Part shown: positions 23,541-36,500 of the stretch, in pieces | Layout of the letters: each line of letters begins with the position of its first letter | Position numbering within the stretch: the stretch's first letter is position 1 | Assembly: GCA_012932865.1 (NCBI GenBank) | Contig: SAXG01000023.1 | Span: 1 to 64,000 of the forward strand | DNA: 64,000 nucleotides | Reading direction: 5' to 3' | Source of the DNA: Amylostereum areolatum | Lineage: Eukaryota; Basidiomycota; Agaricomycetes; Russulales; Stereaceae | Made by a program: the position numbers and the translations under genes | The notes under the pieces: model-generated | Databases searched by the model: none | The model's input: the letters and a program-made list of their open reading frames with translations, nothing else | What the model was told of the DNA's origin: nothing

Positions 23541-26500
23541 TAGCAAAACCGCCGAGGTGCGGTGTACGCAGGACAAGGGCAATCCGCCCATCCTGTAAGA
23601 TCGGCGCCCACCTCCGCGTCGTCAGCCGCTTCCAAACATGCCAATTGAACATCCTCCTGCAGCAGGGCTTCATCGTGTGGTTGCAAGAATATCTTCTCGT
23701 CAAAATCGCGCAGGAGTCATAGACTTGGCCCCTGCAGGTGGAGTGGCCGTTGTCGACCACGGCTTTCGCCCCTGCCAGTGGCCACTTCGTCTCATGGTTT
23801 CAGGCCAACTGCGATCGCATTGATGATACGTCCGAGTACGATCTGTGCATGGCCTTAACAAGGTGAGTAATGACTTCACCCTAGTTTCGCAGTGGTCACT
23901 GACCGCAGTTGAGGTCTGCGCTTTGTGCTTTTGAGTGAGTTCGAGGGGGTGGCCAGCGGTCGCGTGCAACTGCGGTGGTTGGTATCACACTTTGGACGAT
24001 GAGTACGTGCTCGCGTCATCATACTCTTGTGCGGTTGTGAATCTCCCATCGGGGGCAGGTTCCCTGCGACACGTTTCCAGGCCAATCTCGGGTCGTCATC
24101 GAAATGCAAGCTCGCGGCGCTGTTCATGGCTTCGTTGTGGTCCATCTCACGTCGGGGACTACTTACACCGACTGCTCTTCGGCGAGTCGCTCTCATCTCT
24201 CCACTTGCGAGATCACACTTTGTCTTTGCGGGCAGACCCCTTGCACCTTCAGTTCCCTTTTATTGTCTCGCCACCCGTGCCTCGTCCCTGTGTGGACGTT
24301 TAAGCATACATTGTAGAGTATCTGACACACATGTCTTTGCAGTCTGTTCAGCACCGCCTTCATTAGCCTGTCTGTGACAGTAGATAAAAGCAATACTTTG
24401 TTTGCATCGTGCGCGTAGGACATGGCAGCCGAGGCGGGTGGGGGCGGAGCATCGAGCATCGAGCCGAGCAAGGTCAGAGGCCGCCCGCCGGCGGCGCTCC
24501 TCGAGTGGCTTATGCAGACTCGGAAAAGTCTGAAGAATATAAAGCGGGCTGCAGCGGCCCGTCGGTAGTTGCTAAGAATGTAGACTCCTAGCCACGTGTT
24601 CCGAGACCACCAATTCCTCGCGACAAAGTTCGTGTCAACTTGCAAATACGGTTCATACCAGAAGAGAATTTTCACAAGATAACCCATGCGTATAGATGTA
24701 CATCGTACGTATGTCCCGGGCTCATTGGTTTCGACGAAGTCGTTTGATCACGGCGTGGGGTCTTGCCAACGCTTGACACTTGATATCGTGACTCATGAGG
24801 ATAAAACCGGCGTCGCGAAGTGTGTATACTTAGGAGGAGGTGCACTTGGGGTGCACTTCTGGACGTGCTTGACCGTCGAAGCACGCCCCATCGAAATTCA
24901 TTTCTCATCGACCACAGTCCACTGCCTCGCGGACGATCGAGGCGTCGGAGCTTAGCAGACTCCACCAACACGACCTTCTTCCTCTTCCTCTCCTCCTGGA
25001 TGAGATCCGACGCGATGGGAGGCACGATAGGAGAACTGACATAGCAGGAATAGCATGCCCAAGATAAAAGCTCGAAGATGAAGACAAAACGGTCACAGCA
25101 CGTTCGATGCGGACTTAGTGCCAGTGGAGAGAGCCTGGAAGGCGTGAAGGGACGAAATCGACGGGCGGGGCGACACGTTCGTGCGGTGCGTGGACGCGTG
25201 CGAGGCGTGGTGTGGAGAGGGTATGAAGTGGAGAAGGAAGGCGGGTGCCGGGGGTATGTTTGGCTGGCAGTGGAAGACGGGGCGTTGGCGGGGCTTGGTG
25301 TGCCAGATGACCGTCACGGTGCGGCTTATCCTAATCCACAAGCCACAGGACCCCGTTTGCGCGCCCTCAAAGCCTCACAAGCCACTCTCGTGTCGTATTC
25401 CGCGTACGTACACATCCCGCTCAGCGATATCGACGACACAGGGCCGCCCTTCGACGTCGTACCAACCCCTCCGTCCTCGATGCGGGCGGCTCCGAGATAT
25501 CCTCATTTCGCTCGTTTGACGGCTGGGGTAGGACTCGGAGATGAAGGGACACGAAGAAGCGCGCATGGGCGGCAGAAAGCGCAAAACAAGCATGCCACGG
25601 TCAAAACGCACCTTGGGCCAGCGAAACTTGGTGCATCCCACAGCGACGGGCCCGAGGACGCCATCATCGTCCTAAATGGCAAAACGGCACAGATCTAGAA
25701 AGATCCCCACCTCAGGGGATTCATCCGTCCGTTCATTTGCGTATTCAGGCTCCCTTCCGCGAGTGCGCGTCGCCATCTTCTTGGGCCCGGTGAGGGATAT
25801 TATACGCGGTGCTTTCTTCACAAGAGATCCAGTCAAGTCGGGCCTTTCCCCCCTCCCCTTTGCTCAGGCTTCGTCCGTGGAGCGACCCTCTCTTCGCCGG
25901 GTCTAGTCCACTTCCAGTCATCTCGTCGACTCGACGCTCCGAGGACCACCCTAGCCATGGACAGGGGGAAACACGCATCGATCGATGGAACGCACTCGAT
26001 GTGGACAGGGACCGAGCGAGCGGAGGGCGAAGGAGACTCGGATTCGAAGGACTTCTCTCTCTGCCGTCCCTTCCGTCTGGTCATTCATCTCACTCGCCCT
26101 CGCGATCTCGAGGTACATACGAATATCGCACTAGCCTCCCGGGACCGCGTCCACCCCATCCCATCGCGGCATTCGCTCCCCAGCCCTTCCCACTTATCAA
26201 CCGCTCCGTCCCGACCCCCAAGATCCTTCCGTCGACGTCGATACTTACACACCGACTCCCAAAAATACCCCCAAGGAGAAGGCCCACCTCTGGCGGACCT
26301 CGCGCTTCTTATCCGTCCCGTGCTACCCCACCTCTTCAGCGATCGAGCATCGATCGGCGCGACAGAGACGCGCTGCTATATGTTGCAGGGCAGGTCTCCA
26401 GCACTAACCATACTGTGCCATAACACATGACAGCGTCGCAGTCTGCCACCTTCAACCCGAACCCAATGCCACGCCGCTGGCTTTCTGATACGATATGCCG

Positions 26501-27931
26501 ATGCAACATGCGCAAAACCGAAGCAGACATCGGGATGTAGGCGCTTCCGGATCTTCGTCCTGAGAGCTGACTTGTGCCCCATCGAACGCTCGAGTCCCGG
26601 CCGATGGCCCTCGTGCGCCTTTGCGTCCTCCATCCGAACGCTCGTTCACCCACCCGAATCCGACCCCAGCTTCCCATCTCGGTATCCCATCGCACTGAGG
26701 TAAACTCCCCACCTCCATCGCCGACCTCAAGCTCAAGTCCGGACCCACATTCGAATTGCGATCAGCCCCCACCCCATCGCGCACGTCTCCAATGTCGACG
26801 GCCAGCCCCGCTCAACGTCCACGTCGTGAGGGAAAAAAGTAAAGCGCATCGCATTCGTCCTACGTACATGTCCGATACTCTATCAGACCGGTGTAACGTG
26901 TAACGTAGTCCCGAACACGCGCATCGCAAATTAAAAAAACGGTACCGTAAACTCGAGGCAAACAGGCCAGCAACAGCGTACGGAAGCAAACATCGTCAAA
27001 AATCAAATCAAAGGTCGTGCAAACAGGGGATCGTAAACGGGCAAGGCAGATATTGTCCGAAGGTGGGGGACGTGGGGCGAGGGGGGGGAGTAATCAAGGC
27101 GTAAAAGCGGTCGAGGCGACGGTAAGCGATCGTCGCGCATCGACGTGGCTGGGGGATCGTAAGGTCAAGGGTAGAGGGGTCAGAGTCCGTGTGGGTGCGT
27201 GGGGGAACAACCCCGTGTTAGGAGGGGGAGAGGGAGAGGAAAGAGGGAATAAAACTGTTAGCTACAGTGTACAAGCAGAGACGTAAACGGGAACGATAAA
27301 ATAGGTAGGGGCCTGAGGCCGAGGCAGATGTGGAGGGGTAGAGGGGAGGGGGAGGGCAGTCGAGACCGAGAGACAGACATGGTACAGCAGAAATGAAACC
27401 GAGAACGTGGGCGGGGCAGGGGGTGGGGGTCGATCGGCGCAATGACGCACGACGAAGGGAGACCGAATAGGATGGAACGAGACGGATATCCAAAAGGTAT
27501 GAACAAAGGGGCTAGACGCGGAACGAAGAAAAAGAGGATAAAGTAAACGGGGCACGACCCGCGAAAACAAACAAGGGAAAGGTATGTATTTACAACGAAG
27601 ACGCTAGGGTAAGGTATGGGGGAACCGGGACCGGGATATCGATGGATGAGGGCGCGAGGGCAGAGCAGACAGAGCGGGAGCGAGATCCGAGACGGGGATA
27701 ACGAGAAAGGCGGAAGACGGAGAGTGAAAAAAGGAAGACGGGACGAAACGAGAAGAGAGAACAGGATCGCTGTGCAGGGGAGGAGGGTGTAGGGTAGGCA
27801 CGGACGACGTCCAGACCAAAGCTGTCGTCATCCGCACGGCGCCGCGCGCGTCACTAGGGGGTATCCGACGTCCGTATTGCGTGGCGTGCGTGTATATGCG
27901 ATCCTAATCGATGTGCTCCACCGAGGTGAAA
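23541..27931. other. Long stretch without a supported gene
   Basis: Several open frames of 100-206 codons occur on both strands (for example 25078-25698 and 25809-26423, plus strand). They are low-complexity, overlap frames on the other strand and show no recognisable domain. Around 25160-25340 one plus frame is rich in Trp and Cys (FGWQWKTGRWRG) and could be a fragment of a real exon, but I could not extend it. From about 27040 to 27830 the plus strand is strongly purine-rich; this is probably the 3' UTR and flank of RING member 3, transcribed from the other strand. Confidence 0.4.
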
Positions 27932-29660
27932 TCACCCGCGCGAAGCCACCCGCGGACCCTGCGGCCGCGACGACGCGCTCGAGGCGGCCGCGTTCGCCAG
28001 CCAGCGTTGGTGGTCCGCCGGAACCGGGGTGGTGGACGGAGCGGGGCCAGACATGGAGAGGGTGCGGCCCTTGGTGCGTGCGAGAGGAGTAGGGGAGACG
28101 GGGGTGCCGGTGCGGTAGGCGTGCACGGCAGGGGTGGGAGCGCGAGAGGGAAACGGGCCCGTCGCCGTCGACGGACGGAGGCCGGGTGCATGTGGGTGTG
28201 GGTGTGCATGGGAAGAGGAGGCGGCAGGTGTCGCGGAGCGGGGGAGGGAGGCCACCGCGGGCGTGGTGCTACGCCCAGGGGCGACCGACGCCGAGCGGTA
28301 GTGGCCGCTGGTGAGGCGGGTGAGGGGAGAGGCCAGGGTGGACATGTTCGAGAAGGAGGGCGCCATGGAGGTCGGTGAGGACACGCGGGTGCCTGGGGGA
28401 GACACGGGCGGGGAGGTGTGCGGGGTGCTGGGCGCGGAGGCGGTCGGACGCGTCGAGGCCGGCCGCGGGATACTGCTGCCCGACAAACCGGTGTGGGCGG
28501 CGCTGGGCGCGGCGGCGGGGGTGGCGCGGAAGCGGCCAAGCTCGCTACGGAGGCTCTGGCATTCCTGGGCCTTTTGGGCGTATTGAGTTTTCTGCAAGGG
28601 AGAAAGCGATGTCAGCGTCGGGTTCGGATGGAAGCGAAGGCCCGCTGCGAGCACGGCATCCTTGTTCGTGGCAGGCAAAGGTGACGTCGACCCCGACGGA
28701 TGGTTGACTATGTCTTGGGAAACCAAAGCGAGTAGCCATCGCTTTCGTTCCCCACGCATCGAAACGGCCAACCATCCGCCGAGGTGGATGTTACCCTTGC
28801 TCCCCCAAAACAAGGGGCGGCGCTAGCAGTGGGAAAAGGGGGAAAGAAGGCTGACCTGCCTGCGGAAGGAGAAAGAACGCGTTAGAACGGGTCAAAGGGG
28901 GTGACAAAGGGTGACTCACCGATGGAGCTCGTGCTCGAGGTCGTCGACGCGCTTGTGAAGGGTGGCTTCGACGGACTTGGCGGCCTTTGTAGCTTCTGAA
29001 AATGCGAAATGGTTGGCGAGGATGGCGCGGAGGAGGAGAGCAGAGAGGTAGAGGGAGGAGGACTGCGAAGGGGAAGAAGAGGAAGCTGCGTAAGCACTCG
29101 ACTCTGCGGGGGAACGAGAAGACGAGGGGCGCACGGCGTCCGAGTGGCCGTTGTCGGTGTTCAGCCAGTCCTGGAGCTCGCGGTGGAGGGTGGAGACCTC
29201 GTCGACCGAGGTCTTTTTGGTGGCCACCCTGGCAACTTTGGCCTCGAGCTGGCGGTAGATGCGGGCCTTGAGCTCGGAGGCGTCGGGACCGGTGTTCTGG
29301 GTGGGCTTGAGCGGGGGCTCGTAGTCGTCCTCGATGAGCGGCGCGCGGGGGCTCAACGGGCTGCGTCGGGGGGTGGTCCAGCCCGAGGTAGAATGACCAG
29401 AAAAGTCGAAGCGAATTTTGCGGACGCTGCTGCGGGAAAAGCCCTCGCGGCAGAAGGGACAGACGGGTGCCTTCTGGGTCTTTTCGATGATGTTGGTGCA
29501 GCAGGTGAGGCAGAGGACATGGCCTGAAAAAAAGTCGTCAGACGGGGGTAGAAGTGTCGGAGAAAGAGCACGCACCGCAGGGGATGGAGTGGGGCAAATT
29601 ACGAGGACCGAACTCGTCGGCGCAGACGTCGCAGAGAGAGTTGGGCTCGAGGGTGAGCAT
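27932..29660 (-). CDS. RING-finger/coiled-coil protein, family member 3
   Basis: Predicted 450 residues, the shortest of the five. Exons on the minus strand: 29660-29576, 29523-28920, micro-exon 28859-28856 and 28591-27932; phases agree. It starts MLTLEPNSLCDVC, so the first RING cysteine pair is at residues 10 and 13. CGHVLC is split by the first intron, LTCC follows, then CPFC. Unlike the other members, the first intron falls before the His and the RING has no second intron. The coiled-coil region (residues about 125-225) runs into DDLEHELHR, the micro-exon adds RQ, and the next exon continues KTQYAQKAQECQSLRSEL. The tail is Ser/Thr/Pro-rich. The intron after the micro-exon is long for this window (264 bases). 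E3 ligase activity is inferred. Confidence 0.8.
28856..28859 (-). other. Predicted 4-nt micro-exon (RING member 3)
   Basis: Minus-strand sequence tccgcag|gcag|gtcagc. The upstream exon ends CAT CG_ (donor gtgagt), and the downstream exon starts in phase 0 after ttgcag. The four bases give Arg-Gln. Flanking introns are 60 and 264 bases. Confidence 0.7.
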
Positions 29661-29985
29661 AGCGTAGAAGTACTAGGAGATCTAAGGTCGTCGCATGAGA
29701 GGGAGGAGGAGGGGCGCGCTGAGGGCGAGGGAACAGAACTCGCGACGAAAAAACTTTCCCCTCCTTATGTATTATTTCCCATCCCGCTTACCCAATTAAG
29801 GTTTCTCCCCGCGCCGTCCCCTCGGCTCCCCCCGTCCCTTAACTACAACTCTTAAGTATCAAGTACAAAAAAGGTCAAAAACCCTCAAGAATACGTCACC
29901 AGCGGCACCAAGTACGAAATCGACATGAGGTTCGCTCATATTGTATTTTGTTTTCTACAAACCGCCGCAGCGCTGCCAGCCTCAT
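29661..29985. other. Upstream flank of RING member 3
   Basis: This stretch holds the promoter side of the minus-strand RING gene. Beyond a pyrimidine-rich tract near 29760-29850 I see no defined element. Confidence 0.4.
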
Positions 29986-29993
29986 GAGCTAAT

Positions 29994-30497
29994 AGGACCC
30001 CTGAAATTCCCTATAGAGCATTCATCCCAGGGTGACCTGTTTTCGGTGGTGCGCTGGGACAGAATTTGGGCCATTTTCGGTGATTTACATGATAGATTTT
30101 TTCAAGTCAGCCGTTTTCAGTGGTTCTTAGACTATACATATCTAAAAATAGTCTAATTTCCCACGCCTTCGGCGTCGAGGTTTCCAGAGCAGAACTCTCA
30201 TTTTATGCACAAGCTTGCTATAACATGCCTAGTTTGCTTCCATAGACCCATGGGAAGCAAAATATGCAAAATACTTGTGATTGGAACTGACAGATCCTCG
30301 GCGTGTTCAGATGCTTACCATTTTCGGTGGTGAAGATGGGACTTCGGACGGGCGGGTTCCTTTTCAGTGGTTCTTAGCTCCAACATGTCGGCCCTACGGG
30401 GCCCATTTTCGGTGGAGAGTACCATACATAGGTTCCCATAAGGCCCAAATTTTCGGTGGTCCGAGATGAATCATTTATAGGGAATTTCAGGGGTCCT
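29994..30497. mobile_element. 504-bp MITE with 22-bp inverted termini and 8-bp target duplication (hAT-like)
   Basis: The ends 29994-30015 and 30476-30497 are exact inverted repeats starting aggacccctgaaattcc. They are bounded by the direct repeat gagctaat (29986-29993 and 30498-30505), an 8-bp duplication as made by hAT transposases. The interior has no coding frame but carries at least seven copies of a ttttcggtgg-like motif (for example near 30039, 30072, 30113, 30318, 30361, 30402 and 30450). Repeated subterminal motifs are usual transposase-binding sites in hAT elements. Exact ends and duplication indicate a fairly recent insertion. The class is inferred from duplication length and motif arrangement. 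Confidence 0.8.
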
Positions 30498-30505
30498 GAG
30501 CTAAT

Positions 30506-33500
30506 CAGCACTCAGTGACAAATAAGGTGGTCAGTGTGCACAAAACCTTGTATTCATATACAGATTCGTGTACAGTGTAATGGGCCAAAGCGTGAGGATG
30601 ATCACTCGACGCTACATAGGACAGCTTTGGCCCTTTGGGAGAGCTCACTCACAAGAGGTTGCGTTGCCTAAAGTGGATGTCCCCCGTCCCCGAGGCCGGG
30701 TTGCCCTCCTCTACCCGCTCCCACGGTCATGTGACACCGGTTGCGAGTTGCCAAACTACAGCCGCCTACAGTAGAGGGGTTTGTGACGGTCCCAAATGCT
30801 CTCGCTCGTGTCGGGCTCTCTTGGCAATCTGCCATTTCGATAGCAGAGTGGGTTGTTCTGTTCCTTGAGGGTTCAGAGCTGGAGTCCTTGGGGGCGTAGG
30901 AAGCAAGTCGCCGAGGGCCGAGTAGGCCTGCGAATATGCAATGTCGATGAGGACATATCACCTGTGATATGGATAACAAAAGGATCAGTAAAGCCTTTAC
31001 TATCACATTGATTGATACTGTATGCACGTACCATCTATGAAAGCTCCGTTCGAGGCTTGCTGGTTGGTTGGGTTCTTGCATTATCGTGTCACCTGTCGTT
31101 GATTCGGACGTGGACGACACAATACAATGCTGTTGCGGACCTTCAGGATCCTGAGGATGTCGTTGTGCTCGCACTCAAGACCGGCGGTGGCCAATGGCGT
31201 CAGCCGAGGAAAGCTGTAGACAACAATATAGTAAGCAAGGACATTGATCAGTTTGTTAAGGTCAGTCATACCTGGACGGCCGTGTTCTCGTTCGCTTGCG
31301 AGGAGGTTGAATGGGCACTGTTTCTGGGGGCTGCATCTTGGACGGAATCAGTGGACCTGCGTTCCTGCTCGGTGCACCGTCCCAATGGCCAGCCAATGTC
31401 ACCCCCAACTCGCATAGATTCTTCTGCACAAATAGTACATGTCAGTTCGTCTCGCAAGAGAGAAAGAAAATGCGCACATGATCCAGATGAACGCACCGAG
31501 ATGCACTGGATGCAGATGACAGGGTGTGCTGTACTGTGTCGTGTCGGGTCGGGTCGTGTCGTACATCACTCGAGCTCGGGACCACCACGCCTCATCCGAG
31601 CACCGAGGAAATTTCCCGAAAAATCTCTAGATATATAAATAAATCCAATCAGGGGGGGTGGGAGCGACGCGGTCATCGTGACCGAAGCGACAAAACACGT
31701 CCATGTTGCTGCACAAACATTGCTTTGGAGGAAAATTGATTTGAATTTGTTTTCTGATATACAAAGTAAAAGGTATAAGTAGGGCTGTGCCATGGAGGCT
31801 ACTTTGACGCTAACGGCGGTGCGTAGAGGTGCCATAGAGAGTGGGAAGGTATGACGGTGGCCAAGTACGTACAGTTTATATAAACCCGTCTCACGCCTCC
31901 ATTACCATTACCGCCGTGCCACACTGCCGCCGTTCCCTGTGCCAGCACATACCATGCTCTCCCAGAACTTTCCTCCCCCAATGCAAGCGGAAGGAAATGC
32001 CTCCGTGGGCCGCCCACCCGATCGGGCACCAGCTGGCACCAGTGCCTGCCGTATTTCGGCATCTTCCGCCCCTCGGAGCGGAACCAAAGCCACCCATTTC
32101 TGGAAAAAACCATCCCTCCACCGTCTCATCCGATGATATGTTTTTTTTGGGAAGTGGGATAACTCAGATTTAGGTGACGGACAAGCCTCGGAGCGCGCAC
32201 GGACCCCGTCGGTCGTCGTAACACGTTTCACGACGACGACGGACCCTTTCCCATTGCCAAATGGGCCCGTCGCGCATCGCCCCCGGTTCCCTGCCGAATC
32301 AGAACCCGACCCCCGCGCGCGGCCATCGCGACTCTGCAACCTCCCATTACGATTGCTGCGCCTAGGCCCTCCGCCCGTTTCCCGATGTCGCCGCGTGGCC
32401 CAAATGCCCATTGCCCTGTGCGCCAATAAATTCGTCCTCTCTCCGCCGGCAACTTCATGACCCCTCAAATGTCCTTCGTCATTCCCCCCCCCCCTTCACG
32501 CCACTCGCCGCCACCATGCCGCACCATACACTCAAAGCCACCCTTGGCGATCGCATCCCCTTCATCCGAGCTCCCGCTCAACAGTCGTTTTGTGGATCGT
32601 TTATGACTAGCTCGCCGCTCGCGACTCGGAGCAGCTTCAATAAAACGCGAATTTAGCGGCGGTAGCGTCGGCGGCAACACGAGGTCCCTGGGCGTGACGG
32701 CATCAAGATCCCGCACAGATCTCATCGCGCCCTGGTCTCGGCGCGGGACAAGCTGAAACTTTGTCCTCTGTGATTGTCCGAGACACCGAGGGAAACACTC
32801 TCTCCGCCTCTCCTGCATTCTCATCCACCTTTCCATCCTCCTCGCCACTTCCCACCAATGTCCTGACACGTTTTCTGTGAAGAACACAGACGGCTTCCAT
32901 CGATAGCTGAGACCTGAGACAAAGCAAGCCAGACACACGTCCGAGTCGCGCCCCGGCCTTGGACCGTGGCCGCACCGCGCACGCGAGCCAACAGGCCACG
33001 TTCCCCCACCACGCCCCCGCCCGCCTTCCCCATCCGCCCACACCGATTATCAGCCAACAATCAGATGCGCCTTCCCCCGTTCTCCTCCATCCACGCGGCG
33101 CTTCCTTTACGTGCTCATCCCCCTTCTCTGGGACGTACACAGTCTTCGCAATAGAACACTTTAACATGCTTATGAGGTTGGCTCGGGGACGTCGCGAGGG
33201 GTTCGAGGAATCAGAAGACTTGGATTGGGAGGAAAGCGAACCTGTGGACGTCGGTAGGCCCCTCCACCTGACCCGTCTGCAGACCTATTAGAACCTTCGT
33301 AGGCGCGTACGTACGCCCCCGCCGCTCCTCCCCTTCTTTCATGGATTCATACCGCGCTTCATTTGAGTCGTTACCCCCCTTGCACACTTCTTTCCCCCGG
33401 ACCGCGTCTCGCTTCCTCCATGGTCGTAACTTTGATTTCCTCCTACAGCCGACCAGGCGGGTACGCAACTCCACATGCATAGCGCACAGGACCAACACGC

Positions 33501-36500
33501 CGGGCTGCGCTCAATGGGCCGTCCACCCGCGACGCTCGCCCGATAACAGGACAGAAAACACGCTCCGGAGGCGTGGGCTCGCTCGATCCACTGCCAGCAA
33601 CAGCCTCTCGCTCAGGGACAGTGGTAGTGGCGCAAGCTCGCTCCCCCCCTCCCCCGATCGTCACCAAAACAATGCGGCAAGCCTCTCTTCGTCTCTCCAT
33701 CGTCTCAACCCAATCATCATCAGCCCAGTACTCTCGCGACTGAGCTCGACCGATCTTTCCCCCCCTTCGCTTCAACGCGCAGTGTCCCTCCCTCTCTTCC
33801 GACACGAAATGAAGAGGTGAAAATTCTACAGATAAAATACACGCCCCATCCTTATGTCACCTCTTCCCGCGCGTCCGCTCGCAATGACAGCGACAAAATC
33901 GCGGACGGGCGGGCGGACGGAGCAGCGGTTGATAGCCCGTTGCTCCGTTCCGTCTTCGAGGCTCCCATGTCACCTCCATTGCCCGCTTGTGCATTGGATC
34001 TGGGCAGTCGTGTTCGATCTAACTGGCTGACCGCGCCCTAAGGCGCCAAGTGCACCCCCGGCGCGCTTGTCCCTGCCTTCAACGTTCAACTTGCACCACC
34101 TTAGACCTTAGCGCTGACAGCCCGTCCGCTTTGCATTCTCGCCTCTCGGGCTCGGCTTGGTCTTCGAACCCAGATCGAGGCTTTCAACTGAACATGACAG
34201 TACACGCAACACGACGGAGACGTCCCCCGGCTCGCCGCCGATCGATTGTCTAGCTACATACATGGTCACCGATCAGGCTACCCCTACCACGTCCTACCTC
34301 CGCCTGCACGCCCAGCATTCCTCCACTGGCACACATGATCAAACTCTGTCGACTCACGCCGTCGCCGCACAGCCGTAGCCCTCCACGCGTTCACTTTATC
34401 TCCCGCGCCGATTCGCGTCTCAAACGCGAAGGGAAACCGCACGGTGCCACGGCGCCGCCGCCGCGCTGCCGTTCGCGTCCTTTTTGAACCGCGAAAAAAT
34501 ATGCGGTGAACGTGCCCTCCCCCCCCTCCCTCCGGCGGACGCGAACCTTTGGCTGGACGACGGCAAACTCTACTTCGCCCGTTCTCCTTGCACGCTAGTT
34601 TTCCTTCCACTGTTACAGCTCTCCCCCCTCCCCCCCCCTCCGACCCGCAGACACGGTTGCAGTAAGAGGGGCGCCTCGAGGCCGCTCCGTCCGCTGCAAG
34701 TACGTGCGCGCCCACGCAACTCGCACACCCGTCGGCCGATTGTTTTTCTGGAGAAGGATCCAAGGGACGTCGTCGCCGCACCCTCCTCATTCTGCCTTCC
34801 TACGGATTAAGCGTCGTCCTTCAGAATCGAGCCGCGTTCACCCTCCCCAGACCGAATCTATTTCATTTTCTCTCTCTCCCTCTCTCCCCCGCGCACACGG
34901 ACGACAAACACCTCGAGACTCCCTCGTCGCAAGTCGCAAGTATTCCCCAGTCATCCGCCCGGCACATGGCACGCGCGTGGCAGACGCCCGCCGAGTACCA
35001 CGCCCCCCTTTCCAGCTCCTTCCCTCCGAAGTTCTACGCAATCCCACCAATACTCCTCCCCTCCCGATTCTCGCTTCGATCGAGTCAGACCCCGCCGCGC
35101 CGCGTGTGCGCAACGTGCACGCGCCCGCCCACCGGTTCGCGTGCGATGTGCCTAGAGGCTGCATTGTCGACCGAGCCTGTTCTCAAGATGCGCATCGGGG
35201 CCGGATGTGTCCTGCACGCCGGCGTGAGAGGAAGGAGCTTTACTCAGAGCCAAGAAGGGGACCGCAAGGAAAACGTGCGGCCCACGTTTTTTTGCGCCTT
35301 CTCCGCCATTGGACGGACGCCGCGAGTCGACGATGCATTGCGTTGGGAACGCGCGCCAAAATGCCGCGCTCGCGCAGCCCGTCTTTCGGGCTCTTGGGAC
35401 GATAAGGACGACGTGGACAACTTGGAAGTCACAACACGGCGCGATCGGACTCGGAAACAAACACGCGCGGCCGGCGCGGCGCGACGGCACAAGTCGTGTT
35501 TGTGCAGAAAGTGCAAGGTGTGGTCTGTTCGATATAGGGGAAGGGGAGGAGACGAATCTAGGAGGGGCGGGAGAAGCGTCGCGGAGAACGGAGGTGCAAC
35601 GCGTCGCTGGGCTACGTAGCGGCTCTGCCCGACCACGCTTATCACGTCCTCCCCGAGTCTAATGCTAATACCATTATGTTCAGATGGCCACCGACGCGTC
35701 CCATGACCCCGCGAGCCCAGCCGTCGCCCCTACATACCGCATTGAGGACCCCTGTCGACGTCGACCCAGCTTCATGCCGTCGCGGTCTCCCGGCTTGCAC
35801 ACTCCCCCCCTCCCCGCCCACCTCATCATCCAGCTCGCCAGCGCGCTCGACCAATGCTTATCTCCCGCCACGCGTCCGATAACGTCTCCCAGCGACTGCC
35901 CACTAGCGCCAATGACACCTCTGCACACCTTCTTACATTCCCGACCTCCCCCCCTACATCACCCTCCCCGCAATCGCCGCCGCTCCGTCGACCCATTGCG
36001 TCACACACGCCCACAGATCTCGTCCGCTCATTGGCCCCCCCAAGCCTGATTTCCCCCCCCCCCTCCCTCCGGAAACGCAACATGGCTCAGTCGATCGCGT
36101 TCGCGGCGGTGCAGAGCGCGCGCGGAGGAGGCGTGGCGTCCTTCTCACTGCATCAATGGTCGCCACGGCGTGGTGGCTCTGGGAATAAGATTCGAACGGA
36201 GTCGAGGGACGGCGCGCGTATCTGTTCTGGTAGATGTGACTAGGAATAGAGTGTAAGGTTTGGACGCGGACTCGACCATGGATAAGGATCCATGCGCCTG
36301 TGGTCTGGCTGTCTTTTAATCCCGCGCCGGCGTGCATGTCAGTGTACGTATGTGCGATATACGCCAGCGCGAATCGCCATGCACTGCCCGACGATCTTCC
36401 CCCGCTTCGGCTCAATGTCGTGCTACAGGTCAACTACAGATACCACGAGGACGTTCAGCCCAACCACGAGGTTCAATCACCACAGCATACATCCCCACCC

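Noticed and set aside
25809..26423. 204-codon plus-strand open frame
   Set aside because: Arg/Ser/Pro-rich throughout, all three plus frames look alike, and there is no start context, motif or consistent exon continuation.
32465..33043. 192-codon minus-strand open frame
   Set aside because: Low complexity (Gly/Arg), no motif, overlapped by similar frames.
34704..35405. 233-codon plus-strand open frame
   Set aside because: Composition follows the local GC/CT bias and overlapping frames on both strands are equally long; no domain seen.
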